Shown here one piece after another: positions 10,530 through 20,636 of a stretch of DNA of 64,000 bases. Numbering within the stretch: position 1 is the first letter of the stretch; the number at the start of each line of letters is the position of its first letter. The notes under the pieces were generated by a model. That model had not been told where the DNA came from and made no database searches. It saw only the letters and a list, made by a program, of their open reading frames with translations. A program made the position numbers and the translations under genes. The stretch is from Pseudomonas putida (GTDB lineage: Bacteria > Pseudomonadota > Gammaproteobacteria > Pseudomonadales > Pseudomonadaceae), in contig CP047152.1 of assembly GCA_041879295.1 (NCBI GenBank), forward strand, positions 5,089,501 through 5,153,500, given 5' to 3'.

Positions 10530-11546
10530 TCAGAGCTTGATTTTGGCTTCGTGAGCCTGCTGGTCGGCGTGGTACGAAGAACGCACCAGCGGGCCAGAAG
10601 CAACGTTCTTGAAGCCCATCTTGTAACCTTCCTCGGCAAACCAGGCAAAGGTGTCCGGGTGAACGAAACGCTGCACCGGCAAGTGGCTGCGCGACGGCTG
10701 CAGGTACTGGCCGAGGGTAAGCATGTCGATGTCATGCTCGCGCATGCGGTGCATCACTTCGATCACTTCCTCGTCGGTTTCACCCAGGCCGAGCATCAGG
10801 CCCGACTTGGTCGGTACGTGCGGCACCAACTGCTTGAACTTCTGCAGCAGGTCCAGCGACCAGTCATAGTCCGAACCCGGGCGCGCGGCCTTGTACAGGC
10901 GCGGTACGGTCTCGAGGTTGTGGTTGAACACATCCGGCGGCTCTTGCGCGGTGATTTCCAGGGCAACGTCCATACGGCCACGGTAGTCCGGCACCAAGGT
11001 CTCCAACTGCACGCCTGGCGACAGCGCGCGGATTTCCCGGATGCAGTCAGCAAAGTGCTGGGCACCACCATCACGCAGGTCGTCGCGGTCCACCGAGGTG
11101 ATCACCACGTACTTCAGGCGCAGGTCGGCAATGGCAACCGCCAGGTTTTTCGGCTCGTCCAGATCCAGCGGCTTCGGTCGGCCGTGGCCAACGTCGCAGA
11201 ACGGGCAACGACGGGTGCAGATGTCACCCATGATCATGAAGGTGGCGGTACCACCCGAGAAGCATTCGCCCAGGTTCGGGCAGGAGGCCTCTTCGCACAC
11301 GCTGTGCAGTTTGTGCTTGCGCAGCAGTTGCTTGATGCGGTCTACCTCGGGCGACACCGGGATACGCACGCGGATCCAGTCGGGCTTCTTTGGCAGCTCG
11401 TCGGTAGGGATGATCTTCACCGGGATGCGCGCGACCTTGTCGGCGCCACGCAGCTTGACCCCAGCTTCCACCTTCTTCGGCGCTGGGCGCGGGGTGGCAT
11501 CCTGGGTAGGTATCAGGTTCGGCACGGCTTCTTGCACAGTTGTCAT
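10530..11546 (-). CDS. lipA: Lipoyl synthase
   Basis: 338 aa radical-SAM enzyme that inserts two sulfurs into protein-bound octanoyl groups to make lipoate on the E2 and H proteins. Two iron-sulfur sites are visible: the auxiliary cluster cysteines in [12 protein letters not shown] and the radical-SAM CxxxCxxC in [11 protein letters not shown]. The conserved [14 protein letters not shown] and C-terminal SSYHADQ (with the RSSY motif) are present. The N-terminal ~45 residues are a variable, charged extension normal for Pseudomonas. It starts 2 bases after the lipB stop, so the two are translated from one mRNA. Confidence 0.98.
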   Translation of the reverse strand: MTTVQEAVPNLIPTQDATPRPAPKKVEAGVKLRGADKVARIPVKIIPTDELPKKPDWIRVRIPVSPEVDRIKQLLRKHKLHSVCEEASCPNLGECFSGGTATFMIMGDICTRRCPFCDVGHGRPKPLDLDEPKNLAVAIADLRLKYVVITSVDRDDLRDGGAQHFADCIREIRALSPGVQLETLVPDYRGRMDVALEITAQEPPDVFNHNLETVPRLYKAARPGSDYDWSLDLLQKFKQLVPHVPTKSGLMLGLGETDEEVIEVMHRMREHDIDMLTLGQYLQPSRSHLPVQRFVHPDTFAWFAEEGYKMGFKNVASGPLVRSSYHADQQAHEAKIKL

Positions 11547-11548
11547 AT

Positions 11549-12196
11549 TCAGTCGATTCCGCCCGTGAGGGTCGTCTGCTCAGCGTAGTCGAGGTGCTTG
11601 ACCAGCTGTCCGCGCAGCCTTGTCCTGACCTCGTCGAGTTCGATCGGGCCTGCCAGATCGCGCAGCTGGGTCATCGCCAGCCCCGCATAGCCGCAGGGGT
11701 TGATTCGGCGGAATGGCGCAAGGTCCATGTCCACGTTCAGGGCAAGGCCGTGAAACGAACGGCCGTTGCGAATTCGCAGGCCGAGGGAGGCAATTTTCGC
11801 TCCGTCGACATAGACACCCGGGGCATGGGGCTTGGCAGACGCCTGAACAGCATAGCTGGCGAGCAGGTCGATGAGGGCCTGCTCGATACGGCTGACCAGC
11901 TCACGCACGCCAAAGCCCAGCCGGCGGACATCCAGCAGCAGGTAGGCCACCAGCTGACCGGGGCCATGGTAGGTGACCTGGCCGCCGCGGTCGGTCTGCA
12001 CCACCGGGATGTCGCCCGGCACCAGCAGGTGCTCGGCCTTGCCGGCCTGCCCCTGGGTGAAGACCGAAGGGTGCTCGACCAGCCAGATTTCATCCTGGCT
12101 GTCCGGGCTACGCTGCTCGGTAAAACGACGCATGGCCTCAAGCACCGGTTCGTAGGGCTGCAGGCCAAGATCGCGAAAACCGAGACAGGCGGGCAT
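11549..12196 (-). CDS. lipB: Octanoyl-[ACP]:protein octanoyltransferase
   Basis: 215 aa. It moves octanoate from acyl carrier protein to the lipoyl domains, the step before LipA. Active-site residues are in view: Lys in DGAKIASLG and Cys in NPCGYAGL; the conserved [11 protein letters not shown] and [14 protein letters not shown] segments are also present. The ATG overlaps the stop of the DUF493 gene as TGATG. Standard DUF493-lipB-lipA order. Confidence 0.97.
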   Translation of the reverse strand: MPACLGFRDLGLQPYEPVLEAMRRFTEQRSPDSQDEIWLVEHPSVFTQGQAGKAEHLLVPGDIPVVQTDRGGQVTYHGPGQLVAYLLLDVRRLGFGVRELVSRIEQALIDLLASYAVQASAKPHAPGVYVDGAKIASLGLRIRNGRSFHGLALNVDMDLAPFRRINPCGYAGLAMTQLRDLAGPIELDEVRTRLRGQLVKHLDYAEQTTLTGGID

Positions 12197-12471
12197 CAGA
12201 GCACCATTTTCACGATGCCGGTAGCGCGCAGGGCGCTGTTGATATCGTGCAGCTGGTTCTCGCTTTCGGCAACGATGTGCAATTGCACGGTGGTGTACTT
12301 GCCTTCCTTGCTCTGGCGCTCGGCCAGGGTAGAAAGGTCGACTTTGGCGTGCTTGCTGAGAATCTCGATGACCGTGTCCTTGAAACCGACAACGGTGTCA
12401 CCGATGACCTTGATCGGGTAATCGTCGCAAGGGAATTCGATCTTGTGCGACTTGACGTCTGGTTCGCTCAT
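12196..12471 (-). CDS. DUF493 (YbeD-like) small protein
   Basis: 91 aa. YbeD-family proteins have an ACT-like ferredoxin fold and are found between dacA and lipB across the gammaproteobacteria; a regulatory role in lipoate metabolism has been proposed but is not proven. Family features seen: [15 protein letters not shown] near the start, the central [15 protein letters not shown] and the C-terminal [17 protein letters not shown]. Its TGA shares one base with the lipB ATG, implying translational coupling. Confidence 0.93.
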   Translation of the reverse strand: MSEPDVKSHKIEFPCDDYPIKVIGDTVVGFKDTVIEILSKHAKVDLSTLAERQSKEGKYTTVQLHIVAESENQLHDINSALRATGIVKMVL

Positions 12472-12497
12472 GGCGGAAACGGCCTCGTAAGCCGTGG

Positions 12498-12529
12498 CAA
12501 CAACAACACCCCCGCGGTATGCGCGGGGG
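12498..12529 (-). terminator. Probable intrinsic terminator after dacA
   Basis: CCCCCGCG (12509-12516) pairs with CGCGGGGG (12522-12529). Read on the minus strand it is followed by TGTTGTTGTTG, a T-rich though interrupted tail. It lies between dacA and the DUF493-lipB-lipA unit. Confidence 0.7.
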
Positions 12530-12544
12530 CATGCAGGTCACGTA

Positions 12545-13705
12545 TCAGTTGAACAACCCGTAGAAGAATAGACGGATGCTATCCCACATACGGCGGAAGA
12601 AACCACCTTCCTCGACGCCATCAAGGGCGATCAGGTCGGCGCTGTGAACCACTTTCTCGTCCAGTTTGACTTCCACTTTGCCGATCACGTCACCTTTGGC
12701 GATCGGTGCGGTGAGCTGCGGGTTCATGGTCATCGAAGCCTGCAGGCGCTTCAATTGGCCTTTAGGCATAGTCATGGTCAGGTCGTCAGCCAGGCCAGCC
12801 TTGACTTGGCTGGTAGCGCCCTTCCAGACCGGTGCCTGGGTCAGCTCGGTGCCCTTCTGATAGAAGGTCTGGGTTTCGAAGAAGCGGAAACCGTAGGTCA
12901 GCAGCTTCTGGGTTTCGGCAGCACGCGATTGTTCGCTGTTGGTACCGAAGACCACGGCGATCAGGCGCTGGCCATCGCGAACGGCCGAAGCCACCATGCA
13001 GTAGCCGGCTTCGTCGGTGTGACCGGTTTTCAGGCCATCGACGGTCTTGTCACGCCACAGCAGCAGGTTGCGGTTAGGCTGCTTGATGTTGTTCCAGAAG
13101 AACTCTTTCTGCGAGTAGATGGCGTAGTGAGCCGGGTCGACGTTGATGATCGCACGGGCCAGGGTCGCCATGTCGTGCGCCGACGAGTAGTGCTCGGGGT
13201 TCGGCAGGCCGGTCGGGTTCATGAAGTGGCTGTTGGTCATGCCCAGGTCGGCAGCCGTCTTGTTCATCATGTCGGCGAAGGCGTCTTCGCTGCCGGCGAT
13301 ATGCTCGGCCAAGGCGACCGAGGCGTCGTTACCGGACTGGATGATGATGCCGTGCAGCAGGTCGCTGACCGATACCTGGCTACCAACCTTGATGAACATG
13401 CGCGAACCGCCGGTACGCCATGCGTTTTCGCTGACGGTAACCGGGTCACTTTCACCGATCTGGCCGCGGCGGATATCCAGGGTCGCGATGTAGGCGGTCA
13501 TCAGCTTGGTCAGGCTGGCTGGCGGCAGACGCTCGTCACCGTTGTTCTCGACCAGCACGTTGCCGCTGGACGCGTCCATGAGTACGTAGGACTTGGCGGC
13601 CAGTTGTGGTGGCGCCGGCGTCATCTGCTCCGCCGCGAAGGCGGCAGGCGTGATCAGCAGCAGTACAGGCAGGCAAAGTCGTTTGGCAAGGTTGGTGATG
13701 TTCAT
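12545..13705 (-). CDS. dacA: D-alanyl-D-alanine carboxypeptidase (PBP5/6 type)
   Basis: 386 aa low-molecular-mass penicillin-binding protein that trims the terminal D-Ala from peptidoglycan side chains. It has a cleavable signal peptide (MNITNLAKRLCLPVLLLITPAAFA) and the three serine-enzyme motifs: SLTK (nucleophile serine), SGN in the SGNDASV segment, and KTG in DGLKTGHTDEAGY. A beta-rich domain and a C-terminal amphipathic membrane anchor (RRMWDSIRLFFYGLFN) follow. The start at 13705 puts the signal peptide at the N-terminus; the 17 codons upstream are unlikely to be translated. Confidence 0.97.
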   Translation of the reverse strand: MNITNLAKRLCLPVLLLITPAAFAAEQMTPAPPQLAAKSYVLMDASSGNVLVENNGDERLPPASLTKLMTAYIATLDIRRGQIGESDPVTVSENAWRTGGSRMFIKVGSQVSVSDLLHGIIIQSGNDASVALAEHIAGSEDAFADMMNKTAADLGMTNSHFMNPTGLPNPEHYSSAHDMATLARAIINVDPAHYAIYSQKEFFWNNIKQPNRNLLLWRDKTVDGLKTGHTDEAGYCMVASAVRDGQRLIAVVFGTNSEQSRAAETQKLLTYGFRFFETQTFYQKGTELTQAPVWKGATSQVKAGLADDLTMTMPKGQLKRLQASMTMNPQLTAPIAKGDVIGKVEVKLDEKVVHSADLIALDGVEEGGFFRRMWDSIRLFFYGLFN

Positions 13706-13897
13706 CCGTCTCTCGAAAATCGCTAATGGTCTGAGATGTTCCCTGGGCAAGATCATGCGCCCAGCGCCAGTCAGTCTAGTTTTATGGCCGTTGGCCTGGC
13801 CCGCGACAGTGCGGCTTTATGTCGCTGCGGGCAAAAGCTGTCATTGTACATGGCCGAGCCCGGCAATTCATGACAAAACCGACAGTTTGGTGTTGCC

Positions 13898-13925
13898 GTC
13901 TTCGCGGGCGCGCCCGCTCCCACAG
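13898..13925. repeat. Single REP element downstream of rlpA
   Basis: Palindrome TTCGCGGGCGCGCCCGCTCC and flanks, abutting the rlpA stop codon. The rest of the gap to dacA (13706-13897) holds no recognisable gene; it should carry the dacA promoter. Confidence 0.8.
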
Positions 13926-14927
13926 TCAGTCTGCTGTGACCAGCTTGGCCTGCCCCAAGTTCGCCAGGCGAATGCTGTCTTGCGCTTGCTGGACCTCGCC
14001 CTGGCTGCCGATAGGCCCCAGGCGCACGCGGTGCAGGGTCTGCTGGTTACGCACGATCGAGCTGATGAACACAGGGGCATTGACCATGGTACTGAGCTTG
14101 GCGCGCAGCAACTCGGCAGCGTCCGGGTTGGCAAACGCGCCTACCTGCAAGAAACTGCCAGCGTTGCCGCCAGGCACGTTATTGCCACCCACCTGCACCG
14201 GTACCACTGGCGCTGCGTGCTGCTGTGGTGGCGGAGTCCATTGCTCGACACGCCCGGTGCTGGCCGGTATTGCCTGGGTCTGCGCCACTTGCGGCTCCTT
14301 CAGTACCATCGGCGGCGTTTGGCCACGCTCAGCCCACCACTGCTTCGGGTCGATACCCTCGACGCGCACGTGCGCGGTGCCGATCTCGGCATAGCCGAGC
14401 TTTTTCGCCGCAGCATAGGACAAGTCAATGATACGGTCGGAATAGAACGGGCCACGGTCGTTCACCCGAAGGATCACGCTGCGGCCGTTCGCCAGGTTGG
14501 TCACCCGCACATAGGCCGGCAGCGGCAGGGTCTTGTGCGCTGCGCTCATGCCATACAGGTCGTACAGCTCACCGTTGGCAGTGTTCTGCCCGTGGAACTT
14601 GGTGCCATACCACGACGCCGTACCCTCGGCGCGATAGTTGCGCGAGTCCTGCATCGGATAGTAGGTCTTGCCAAGCACAGTGTACGGGTTGGCCTTGTAG
14701 TTACCGGTGTGCACGGTCGGCGTGGCATCAGGGATCTTGTTCACATCCACGTCCCACCACGGCGCGCCGTCCTTGTGTGCCCGGTTGATGTCCAAGCCGG
14801 GCTGGCTACGTACGACGCTGCCGCTGCTTTGCTGGGTCGGGCGATTGGAGGAGCAGCTGGCCAGCACCACGCCGACGGCGAGGCAGGTGAGCAGCTTGAA
14901 AGAATTGCCAGAGATGATTGCGCGCAT
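13926..14927 (-). CDS. rlpA: RlpA septal-ring lytic transglycosylase lipoprotein
   Basis: 333 aa. In P. aeruginosa RlpA is a lytic transglycosylase that acts on peptidoglycan lacking stem peptides and helps daughter-cell separation. Lipoprotein signal with lipobox LASC; DPBB catalytic domain at about residues 100-195 (GTASWYGTKFHGQNTANGE, then VRVTNLANGRSV and VNDRGPF, whose Asp is the expected catalytic residue); and a C-terminal SPOR domain (GSFLQVGAFANPDAAELLRAKL) for binding denuded glycan at the septum. The ATG overlaps the mltB stop (TAATG), so the two are coupled. Confidence 0.95.
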   Translation of the reverse strand: MRAIISGNSFKLLTCLAVGVVLASCSSNRPTQQSSGSVVRSQPGLDINRAHKDGAPWWDVDVNKIPDATPTVHTGNYKANPYTVLGKTYYPMQDSRNYRAEGTASWYGTKFHGQNTANGELYDLYGMSAAHKTLPLPAYVRVTNLANGRSVILRVNDRGPFYSDRIIDLSYAAAKKLGYAEIGTAHVRVEGIDPKQWWAERGQTPPMVLKEPQVAQTQAIPASTGRVEQWTPPPQQHAAPVVPVQVGGNNVPGGNAGSFLQVGAFANPDAAELLRAKLSTMVNAPVFISSIVRNQQTLHRVRLGPIGSQGEVQQAQDSIRLANLGQAKLVTAD

Positions 14928-15937
14928 TACTTGACGCCCCGTACTTGAACCAGCTGTTCCGCAAGCTGATGTACCGCCATGGCATACATCACGCTGCGGT
15001 TGTAGCGAGTGATCGCGTAGAAGTTTTTCAGGCCCATCCAGTATTCAGGGCCGCTCTCGCCCTCGAGACGGAAGGCGGTAACCGGCAGATCATCGCGCAG
15101 GGAATCATGAACCGACCAGCCAAGCGTACGCAACTCCCCGACCGTTTTCACCGGTTCGATGCCGGTGGTCAGGCCTTCGTCGGCGCGCTCACCTTCCACC
15201 CTGGCGCGACTGACCACTCCCTCCCCGGCCACCCAACCGTGGCGCTTGAAGTAGCTGGCCACGCTGCCGATGGCATCGTCAGGATTGTTCCAGATATTGA
15301 TATGGCCGTCCCCGTCGAAGTCCACCGCGTAGTTGCGGAAGCTGCTCGGCATGAACTGCGGCAGGCCCATGGCGCCGGCGTACGAGCCCTTGAGCGTCAA
15401 GGGGTCGAGTTGCTCCTCGCGGGCCAGCAGCAAGAACTCACGCAGCTCCTTGCGGAAGAACTCGGCACGTGGCGGGTAGTCGAAGCCCAGCGTCGACAGG
15501 GCGTCGATCACCCGGTAGTTGCCGGTATTGCGGCCAAAAAAGGTTTCCACGCCAATGATCGCGACAATGTACTGCGCAGGTACGCCGTAATCCTGCTCGG
15601 CCCGCGTCAATACGGCCTCGTGCTGGCGCCAGAAATCCACACCGCGAGCGATACGCGCATCGGTGATGAACATCGGCCGGTAGTCCTTCCACGGTTTGAC
15701 CCGCTCGGCCGGTCGCGAGATGGCGTCGAGGATCGACTGCTTGCGCTGTACCTCACGAAACACGCCCATCAGTTGCTCCGGCGCAAAACCATAGTCGCGG
15801 CTCATTTCGCCAACAAACGCAGCTACCTGCGGCGAGCCTTCGTATTCGCCGGCATGGGCCAACTGTACAGCGCCGAACAGGCCCACCGCACCAATCCAAG
15901 GCGCACAACGGGCAGCCCAGTTACGCACTGCTTGCAT
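14927..15937 (-). CDS. mltB: Membrane-bound lytic murein transglycosylase B
   Basis: 336 aa, GH103 family. Catalytic Glu in IIGVETFFGRNTGNY; the substrate-groove segment AMGLPQFMPSSFRNYAVDFDGDG is intact. It has a signal peptide-like start (WAARCAPWIGAVGLFGAVQLAHA) rather than an obvious lipobox. The open frame extends far upstream into rodA; the ATG at 15937 is chosen because it gives the signal sequence, the usual length and a 17-base gap after rodA. Part of the mrdA-rodA-mltB-rlpA elongation cluster. Confidence 0.95.
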   Translation of the reverse strand: MQAVRNWAARCAPWIGAVGLFGAVQLAHAGEYEGSPQVAAFVGEMSRDYGFAPEQLMGVFREVQRKQSILDAISRPAERVKPWKDYRPMFITDARIARGVDFWRQHEAVLTRAEQDYGVPAQYIVAIIGVETFFGRNTGNYRVIDALSTLGFDYPPRAEFFRKELREFLLLAREEQLDPLTLKGSYAGAMGLPQFMPSSFRNYAVDFDGDGHINIWNNPDDAIGSVASYFKRHGWVAGEGVVSRARVEGERADEGLTTGIEPVKTVGELRTLGWSVHDSLRDDLPVTAFRLEGESGPEYWMGLKNFYAITRYNRSVMYAMAVHQLAEQLVQVRGVK

Positions 15938-15954
15938 GAAATTGTTCACCTTAT

Positions 15955-17097
15955 TCAAACCTGCGCGATCCACTTGCGGTGCGTATGGATCGACATCAAA
16001 ACGCCAAACGCTGACAGCAGCGTCACCAACGATGTTCCGCCATAGCTGATGAAAGGCAGCGGCACGCCCACCACGGGCAGAAGGCCGCTCACCATTCCGA
16101 TATTGACGAACACGTATACAAAAAAGGTCATGGTCAGGCTGCCCGCAAGCAGCTTGCCGAAGAGGGTCTGCGCCTGGGCCGTGATCACCAGGCCACGGCC
16201 GATCAGCAGCAGGTAGACAATCAGCAGCAGACAGATGCCAACCAGGCCGAACTCCTCGCCGAGCACGGCGATGATGAAGTCGGTGTGGCTTTCCGGCAGA
16301 AAGTCCAGATGCGACTGTGTGCCAAGCAACCAGCCTTTGCCAAATACCCCGCCCGAGCCGATCGCCGCCTTGGACTGGATGATGTTCCAACCGGTCCCCA
16401 ACGGGTCGCTTTCAGGGTCGAGAAAGGTCAATACCCGCTGCTTCTGGTAGTCGTGCATGACGAAGAACCACATTGCCACCGCGACGGGTACGGCTGCCGC
16501 CAGCACGCTGAGGATCCAGCGCCAGCGCAAGCCGCCCATGAACAGCACGAAGGCACCGGAGGCCAGGATCAGCAGCGCGGTCCCCAGGTCGGGCTGACGC
16601 ACGATCAGCATGAACGGCACGCCGATCAGCACCAGGCTGATCGCCACGTGCTTCAAATGTGGCGGCAGGGTGCGCTTGGACAGGTACCAGGCGATGGTCG
16701 CCGGCATGATGATCTTCATGAATTCCGAGGGCTGGAAGCGGATCACGCCGGGGATGTTGATCCAGCGTGTGGCACCCATGGCGTTGTGGCCCATCACGTC
16801 CACCACCACCAGCAACAACACCCCGGCCAGGTAGGCCAGCGGCACCCAACGCGCCATGAAGCGCGGCTCCAGCTGGGCAATGACGAACATCGACACCAGG
16901 CCGATGCCAAACGAGGTGGCTTGCTTGAGCAGCAGGTCCCAGTTCTTGCCACTGGCCGAATACAGTACGAACAGGCTACCGGCCGCAAGGGTCAGCAGAA
17001 TGATCAGCAAGGGGCCGTCGATATGGATGCGCTGCAAAAAGCTGGCACGCCGACGCATCACATCCTCGCTGGAGAGCATGCGATCGAAATTGTTCAT
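15955..17097 (-). CDS. rodA: Rod-shape-determining peptidoglycan polymerase RodA
   Basis: 380 aa SEDS-family glycosyltransferase that polymerises lipid II with PBP2 during cell elongation. About ten hydrophobic helices are visible; SEDS signatures include the large loop (FLDPESDPLGTGWNIIQSK) and the ESHTDFIIAVLGEEFGL region, and the C-terminal PFISYGGTS. Its ATG overlaps the mrdA stop (TGATG), so one base is shared and the pair is translationally coupled. Confidence 0.97.
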   Translation of the reverse strand: MNNFDRMLSSEDVMRRRASFLQRIHIDGPLLIILLTLAAGSLFVLYSASGKNWDLLLKQATSFGIGLVSMFVIAQLEPRFMARWVPLAYLAGVLLLVVVDVMGHNAMGATRWINIPGVIRFQPSEFMKIIMPATIAWYLSKRTLPPHLKHVAISLVLIGVPFMLIVRQPDLGTALLILASGAFVLFMGGLRWRWILSVLAAAVPVAVAMWFFVMHDYQKQRVLTFLDPESDPLGTGWNIIQSKAAIGSGGVFGKGWLLGTQSHLDFLPESHTDFIIAVLGEEFGLVGICLLLIVYLLLIGRGLVITAQAQTLFGKLLAGSLTMTFFVYVFVNIGMVSGLLPVVGVPLPFISYGGTSLVTLLSAFGVLMSIHTHRKWIAQV

Positions 17098-18986
17098 CAC
17101 AGGGCCGATTCCTGGGTAACGGTGGCTGGCGCGAACTCGGGTTTGAGCCGGCCATTTTCGTCGAGCAGCCAGGCGTCCATGATCTGGCGTACCACCGGTG
17201 CGGCGACACCCGAGCCGGACTCACCGTTCTCGACCATCACCGAGACCACGATTCTCGGGGCTTCGGCTGGGGCAAAAGCGACGAACAGGGCATGGTCGCG
17301 GTGGCGCTCCTGGAGTTTGTTGCGGTCGTATTTCTCGCCCTGCTTGATCGCCACCACCTGGGCGGTACCGCTCTTGCCGGCAATGCGGTACTGGGCACCG
17401 GCAGCTGCCTTGCGCGCGGTACCGCGGGGGTTGTGCATCACCTGCTCCATGCCATGGGTGACCTTGGCCCAGTCAGACTTGTCACGCAGCACGATGTCTT
17501 CCGGCGGGTTGTCGTCTACCGGCGGCAGGCCTTCGATGGTCTTGGCCAGGTGCGGGCGGTTCCACACGCCTTTGTTGGCGATCAGTGCAGTGGCCTGGGC
17601 CAGCTGCAGCGGCGTGGCCTGCATGTAACCCTGGCCGATGCCGAGAATCAGGGTTTCGCCGGGGAACCAGGCCTGGCGACGGGTGGCACGCTTCCATTCG
17701 CGCGAGGGCATCAACCCCGCAGACTCCTCGAACATATCGAGGGAAACCCGCTGGCCGATGCCGAACTTGTTCATGTAGCTGGACAACCGATCGATGCCCA
17801 TCTTGTGTGCAAGGTCATAGAAGTAGGTGTCGTTCGAGCGCATGATGGCGGTGTCCAGATCGACCCAGCCATCACCGGAGCGGTTCCAGTTCCGGTATTT
17901 GTGGTCGTAGTTGGGCAGCTGGTAGTAGCCCGGGTCGAACACCCTGGTGCTGGCATTGACTACGCCACTGTCCAGGCCGGCAATAGCCACCGCCGGCTTG
18001 ATGGTCGAACCCGGCGGGTACAGGCCACGCAGCACGCGGTTGAATAACGGCCGATCGATCGAGTCGCGCAATTCGCCATAGGCCTTGAAGCTGATGCCAG
18101 TGACGAACAGGTTGGGGTCGAAGCTCGGCTGACTCACCATCGCCAGCACTTCGCCGGTTCGTGGGTCGAGCGCAACCACTGCACCACGCCGGCCGCCCAG
18201 GGCGGCTTCGGCGGCCTCCTGCAGCTTGATGTCCAGGCTCAGCACAATGTCCTTGCCCGGCTTCGGGTCGGTGCGCTTGAGCACCCGAAGCACGCGGCCA
18301 CGGGCGTTGGTCTCGACTTCCTCATAACCCACCTGACCGTGCAGGGCGTCTTCGTAGAAGCGCTCGATGCCGGTCTTGCCGATATGGTGAGTGCCGCTGT
18401 AGTTCACCGGGTCGAGCGTTTTCAGCTCTTTCTCGTTGATCCGCCCAACATAACCCACCGAATGGGCGAAGTGCGCACCCTGCGGGTAATGCCGCACCAG
18501 CTGGGCCACCACTTCCACACCCGGCAGGCGGAACTGGTTTACCGCCACACGGGCGATCTGCTCTTCGTTGAGTTCGAACAGGATCGGCACCGGCTCGAAT
18601 GGCCGGCGGCCTTGGCGCATGCGCTTCTCGAACAGGGCACGATCGTCAGCGTCGAGCTCAAGCACTTCGACGATGGTATCCAGCACTTCCTGCCAGTTAC
18701 CTGCACGTTCGCGGGTCATCGACAGGCTGAAGCTGGGCCGGTTATCGGCAACGATCACGCCGTTGCGGTCGAAGATCAGCCCGCGAGTCGGCGGGATCGG
18801 CTGCACATGCACCCGGTTGTTCTCCGACAGCGTGGAGTGGTAGTCGTACTGGATGATCTGCAGGTAGTACAGCCGCGCGATCAGCACGCAAATAAGCAGC
18901 ATGATCGCCACTGCGCCGACGACGACGCGCTTGCGCACCAGGCGGGCGTCTTTCTCGTGGTCCTTGAGACGGATCGGCTGCGACAT
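17097..18986 (-). CDS. mrdA: Penicillin-binding protein 2 (elongasome transpeptidase)
   Basis: 629 aa class B PBP, partner of RodA. A single N-terminal membrane helix (VVVGAVAIMLLICVLIARLYY), a dimerisation/pedestal domain, then the transpeptidase domain with SxxK in GSTIKPAV, SxN in RSNDTYF and KTG as KSGT in GKSGTAQV. Length is normal for PBP2. It lies 16 bases after rlmH and is followed without gap by rodA. Confidence 0.97.
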   Translation of the reverse strand: MSQPIRLKDHEKDARLVRKRVVVGAVAIMLLICVLIARLYYLQIIQYDYHSTLSENNRVHVQPIPPTRGLIFDRNGVIVADNRPSFSLSMTRERAGNWQEVLDTIVEVLELDADDRALFEKRMRQGRRPFEPVPILFELNEEQIARVAVNQFRLPGVEVVAQLVRHYPQGAHFAHSVGYVGRINEKELKTLDPVNYSGTHHIGKTGIERFYEDALHGQVGYEEVETNARGRVLRVLKRTDPKPGKDIVLSLDIKLQEAAEAALGGRRGAVVALDPRTGEVLAMVSQPSFDPNLFVTGISFKAYGELRDSIDRPLFNRVLRGLYPPGSTIKPAVAIAGLDSGVVNASTRVFDPGYYQLPNYDHKYRNWNRSGDGWVDLDTAIMRSNDTYFYDLAHKMGIDRLSSYMNKFGIGQRVSLDMFEESAGLMPSREWKRATRRQAWFPGETLILGIGQGYMQATPLQLAQATALIANKGVWNRPHLAKTIEGLPPVDDNPPEDIVLRDKSDWAKVTHGMEQVMHNPRGTARKAAAGAQYRIAGKSGTAQVVAIKQGEKYDRNKLQERHRDHALFVAFAPAEAPRIVVSVMVENGESGSGVAAPVVRQIMDAWLLDENGRLKPEFAPATVTQESAL

Positions 18987-19002
18987 CGGACTGCTTACAG
19001 GC

Positions 19003-19470
19003 TCATTTGTGGTAAGGGTGCCCGGACAACACGGTCCAGGCGCGGTAGATCTGCTCGCCGATGAGTATCCTTACCAACGGGTGCGGCAAAGTCAGCGGCG
19101 ACAGCGACCAACGTTGCTCGGCGCGCGCGCAAACCTCAGGTGCCAGGCCCTCCGGGCCGCCCACCATCAAATTCACCGTGCGCGCATCCAGGCGCCAGCG
19201 GTCCAGCTCGGTGGCCAACTGCTCGGTACTCCAGGGCTTGCCATGGACCTCGAGGGTGACAATGCGTTCCCCAGGCTGCACCTTGCTTAGCATGGCTTCG
19301 CCCTCCTGACGGATCAGGCGGGCGACGTCGGCATTCTTGCCACGGGTGTTCAGCGGGATTTCCACCAGCTCAAGCGACAGCTCGGTGGGCAGGCGCTTGG
19401 CATATTCATGCCAGCCTTCCTCGACCCACTTCGGCATGCGCGAGCCGACCGCAATCAGGCGCAGACGCAC
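19003..19470 (-). CDS. rlmH: 23S rRNA (pseudouridine1915-N3) methyltransferase
   Basis: 155 aa SPOUT-family enzyme that methylates the pseudouridine at position 1915 of 23S rRNA on the assembled 70S ribosome. SPOUT features are near the C-terminus: [14 protein letters not shown] and [22 protein letters not shown]. The start is a GTG at 19470 ([15 protein letters not shown]), which gives the exact family length; the longer frame upstream overlaps rsfS. Usual neighbour of rsfS and mrdA. Confidence 0.96.
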   Translation of the reverse strand: MRLRLIAVGSRMPKWVEEGWHEYAKRLPTELSLELVEIPLNTRGKNADVARLIRQEGEAMLSKVQPGERIVTLEVHGKPWSTEQLATELDRWRLDARTVNLMVGGPEGLAPEVCARAEQRWSLSPLTLPHPLVRILIGEQIYRAWTVLSGHPYHK

Positions 19471-19480
19471 AGCGCTTTCC

Positions 19481-19900
19481 TCACTCGCGGTCTTTGAGCT
19501 TGTCGGAGTACTCGTGAGCATGGTCCGGGCTGTGGTGCTTGCCATCGGCGGCACGGCTTTGCTCGGCACCCTGCCACAGACGCTCAAGGTCGTAGAACTG
19601 GCGGGCAGCGGCGGTCATCATGTGCACGATGACGTCGTTCAGGTCCAGCAGCACCCAGTCGCTGTCGCCCTTGCCTTCTTCACCCAGTGGCTGGGCGCCC
19701 TTGGCCTTGACCGCTTCACGGACCTTTTCGGCCATCGCGTTGATCTGGCGGTTGGAGGTACCGGTGGCAATGATCATGTAGTCGGTCAGGCTGTGCTTGT
19801 CGCGCACGTCGATGACCTGGATGTCCTGGGCCTTGACGTCTTCCAGCGCTGCCTTGGTCACTGCGACCAGTTCTTCGCCGTAAATTTTCTGCTTGGTCAT
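19481..19900 (-). CDS. rsfS: Ribosomal silencing factor
   Basis: 139 aa (YbeB/DUF143). RsfS binds ribosomal protein uL14 (L14) and blocks subunit joining in slow-growing cells. Family core: [21 protein letters not shown], then [17 protein letters not shown] and the [14 protein letters not shown] end ([10 protein letters not shown]). A charged C-terminal tail of about 30 residues follows. The ATG at 19900 gives [12 protein letters not shown]; 43 bases separate it from nadD. Confidence 0.96.
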   Translation of the reverse strand: MTKQKIYGEELVAVTKAALEDVKAQDIQVIDVRDKHSLTDYMIIATGTSNRQINAMAEKVREAVKAKGAQPLGEEGKGDSDWVLLDLNDVIVHMMTAAARQFYDLERLWQGAEQSRAADGKHHSPDHAHEYSDKLKDRE

Positions 19901-19943
19901 ATAAAACTCGTTCAACTCGTTGGATGAGGCGCCAGAGGCACCG

Positions 19944-20636
19944 TCAGTTGGGCGCACGATACAGTTCGTGCGCCTCGATATAGGCCAGTACGGCGTCCGG
20001 CACCAGGAACCTCACCGATCTGCCGCTGGCCAGCAGCTGTCGGATCTGTGTAGCCGACACCGCAAGCGGCGTCTGCCAGACGAACGAAATATTTCCCGCC
20101 GGGCCGGACATGGCGGTGGGATCGCTCTCCGAGCGCGCAGCCAACAGGTTGCGCAACTCGTCAGGGGGTTCTACGTCAGCATCCGGACGTTGCAGTACCA
20201 GGATGTGACAGTGTTGCAGCAATTCTTCCCAGCGATGCCAGGCGGGCAGGCCACAGAAGGCATCCCAACCCAGCACCAGGAACAGCTGGTCGTCGCCGGA
20301 CAATTCGGCGCGGATCGATTCCAGCGTATCAATGGTGTACGACGGCTTGTCACGCTCCAGCTCGCGGGCATCGACGCTCAGGCAAGCGACGCCCTGCACC
20401 GCTTCACGGACCATGGCCAGGCGATCCTGCGCGGCCACCTGTGGCGTGTCGCGGTGCGGCGGCCGGGCATTGGGCAACAGGCGTAGCTCATCCAGCCCCA
20501 TGAACTCGGCCACTTCCAGCGCGCTGCGCAGGTGGCCGATATGCACGGGGTCGAAGGTACCACCTAGAATGCCGATGCGCCGGACTGCGTGAGCCTTGCT
20601 CAACTCAGCAGGACCCTTGGCCGCGCAACTGGCCAT
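19944..20636 (-). CDS. nadD: Nicotinate-nucleotide adenylyltransferase
   Basis: 230 aa. It makes nicotinic acid adenine dinucleotide in NAD synthesis. The nucleotidyltransferase signature [15 protein letters not shown] and the C-terminal [12 protein letters not shown] (ISSTxIR type) are both present. The start at 20636 lies inside the 3' end of proA (32-base overlap); a start at a later codon near residue 15-19 is possible, since the family motif begins only at residue ~20. Order proA-nadD-rsfS is standard. Confidence 0.95.
   Translation of the reverse strand: MASCAAKGPAELSKAHAVRRIGILGGTFDPVHIGHLRSALEVAEFMGLDELRLLPNARPPHRDTPQVAAQDRLAMVREAVQGVACLSVDARELERDKPSYTIDTLESIRAELSGDDQLFLVLGWDAFCGLPAWHRWEELLQHCHILVLQRPDADVEPPDELRNLLAARSESDPTAMSGPAGNISFVWQTPLAVSATQIRQLLASGRSVRFLVPDAVLAYIEAHELYRAPN

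Noticed and set aside
9921..11588. 555-aa plus-strand frame across ldcA and lipA
   Set aside because: It is antisense to two clearly functional enzymes with intact active-site motifs and crosses the lipA terminator; typical shadow frame.
14927..16390. Long N-terminal extension of mltB into rodA
   Set aside because: The extra residues are the rodA coding sequence in another frame; the ATG at 15937 gives a signal peptide and the usual length.
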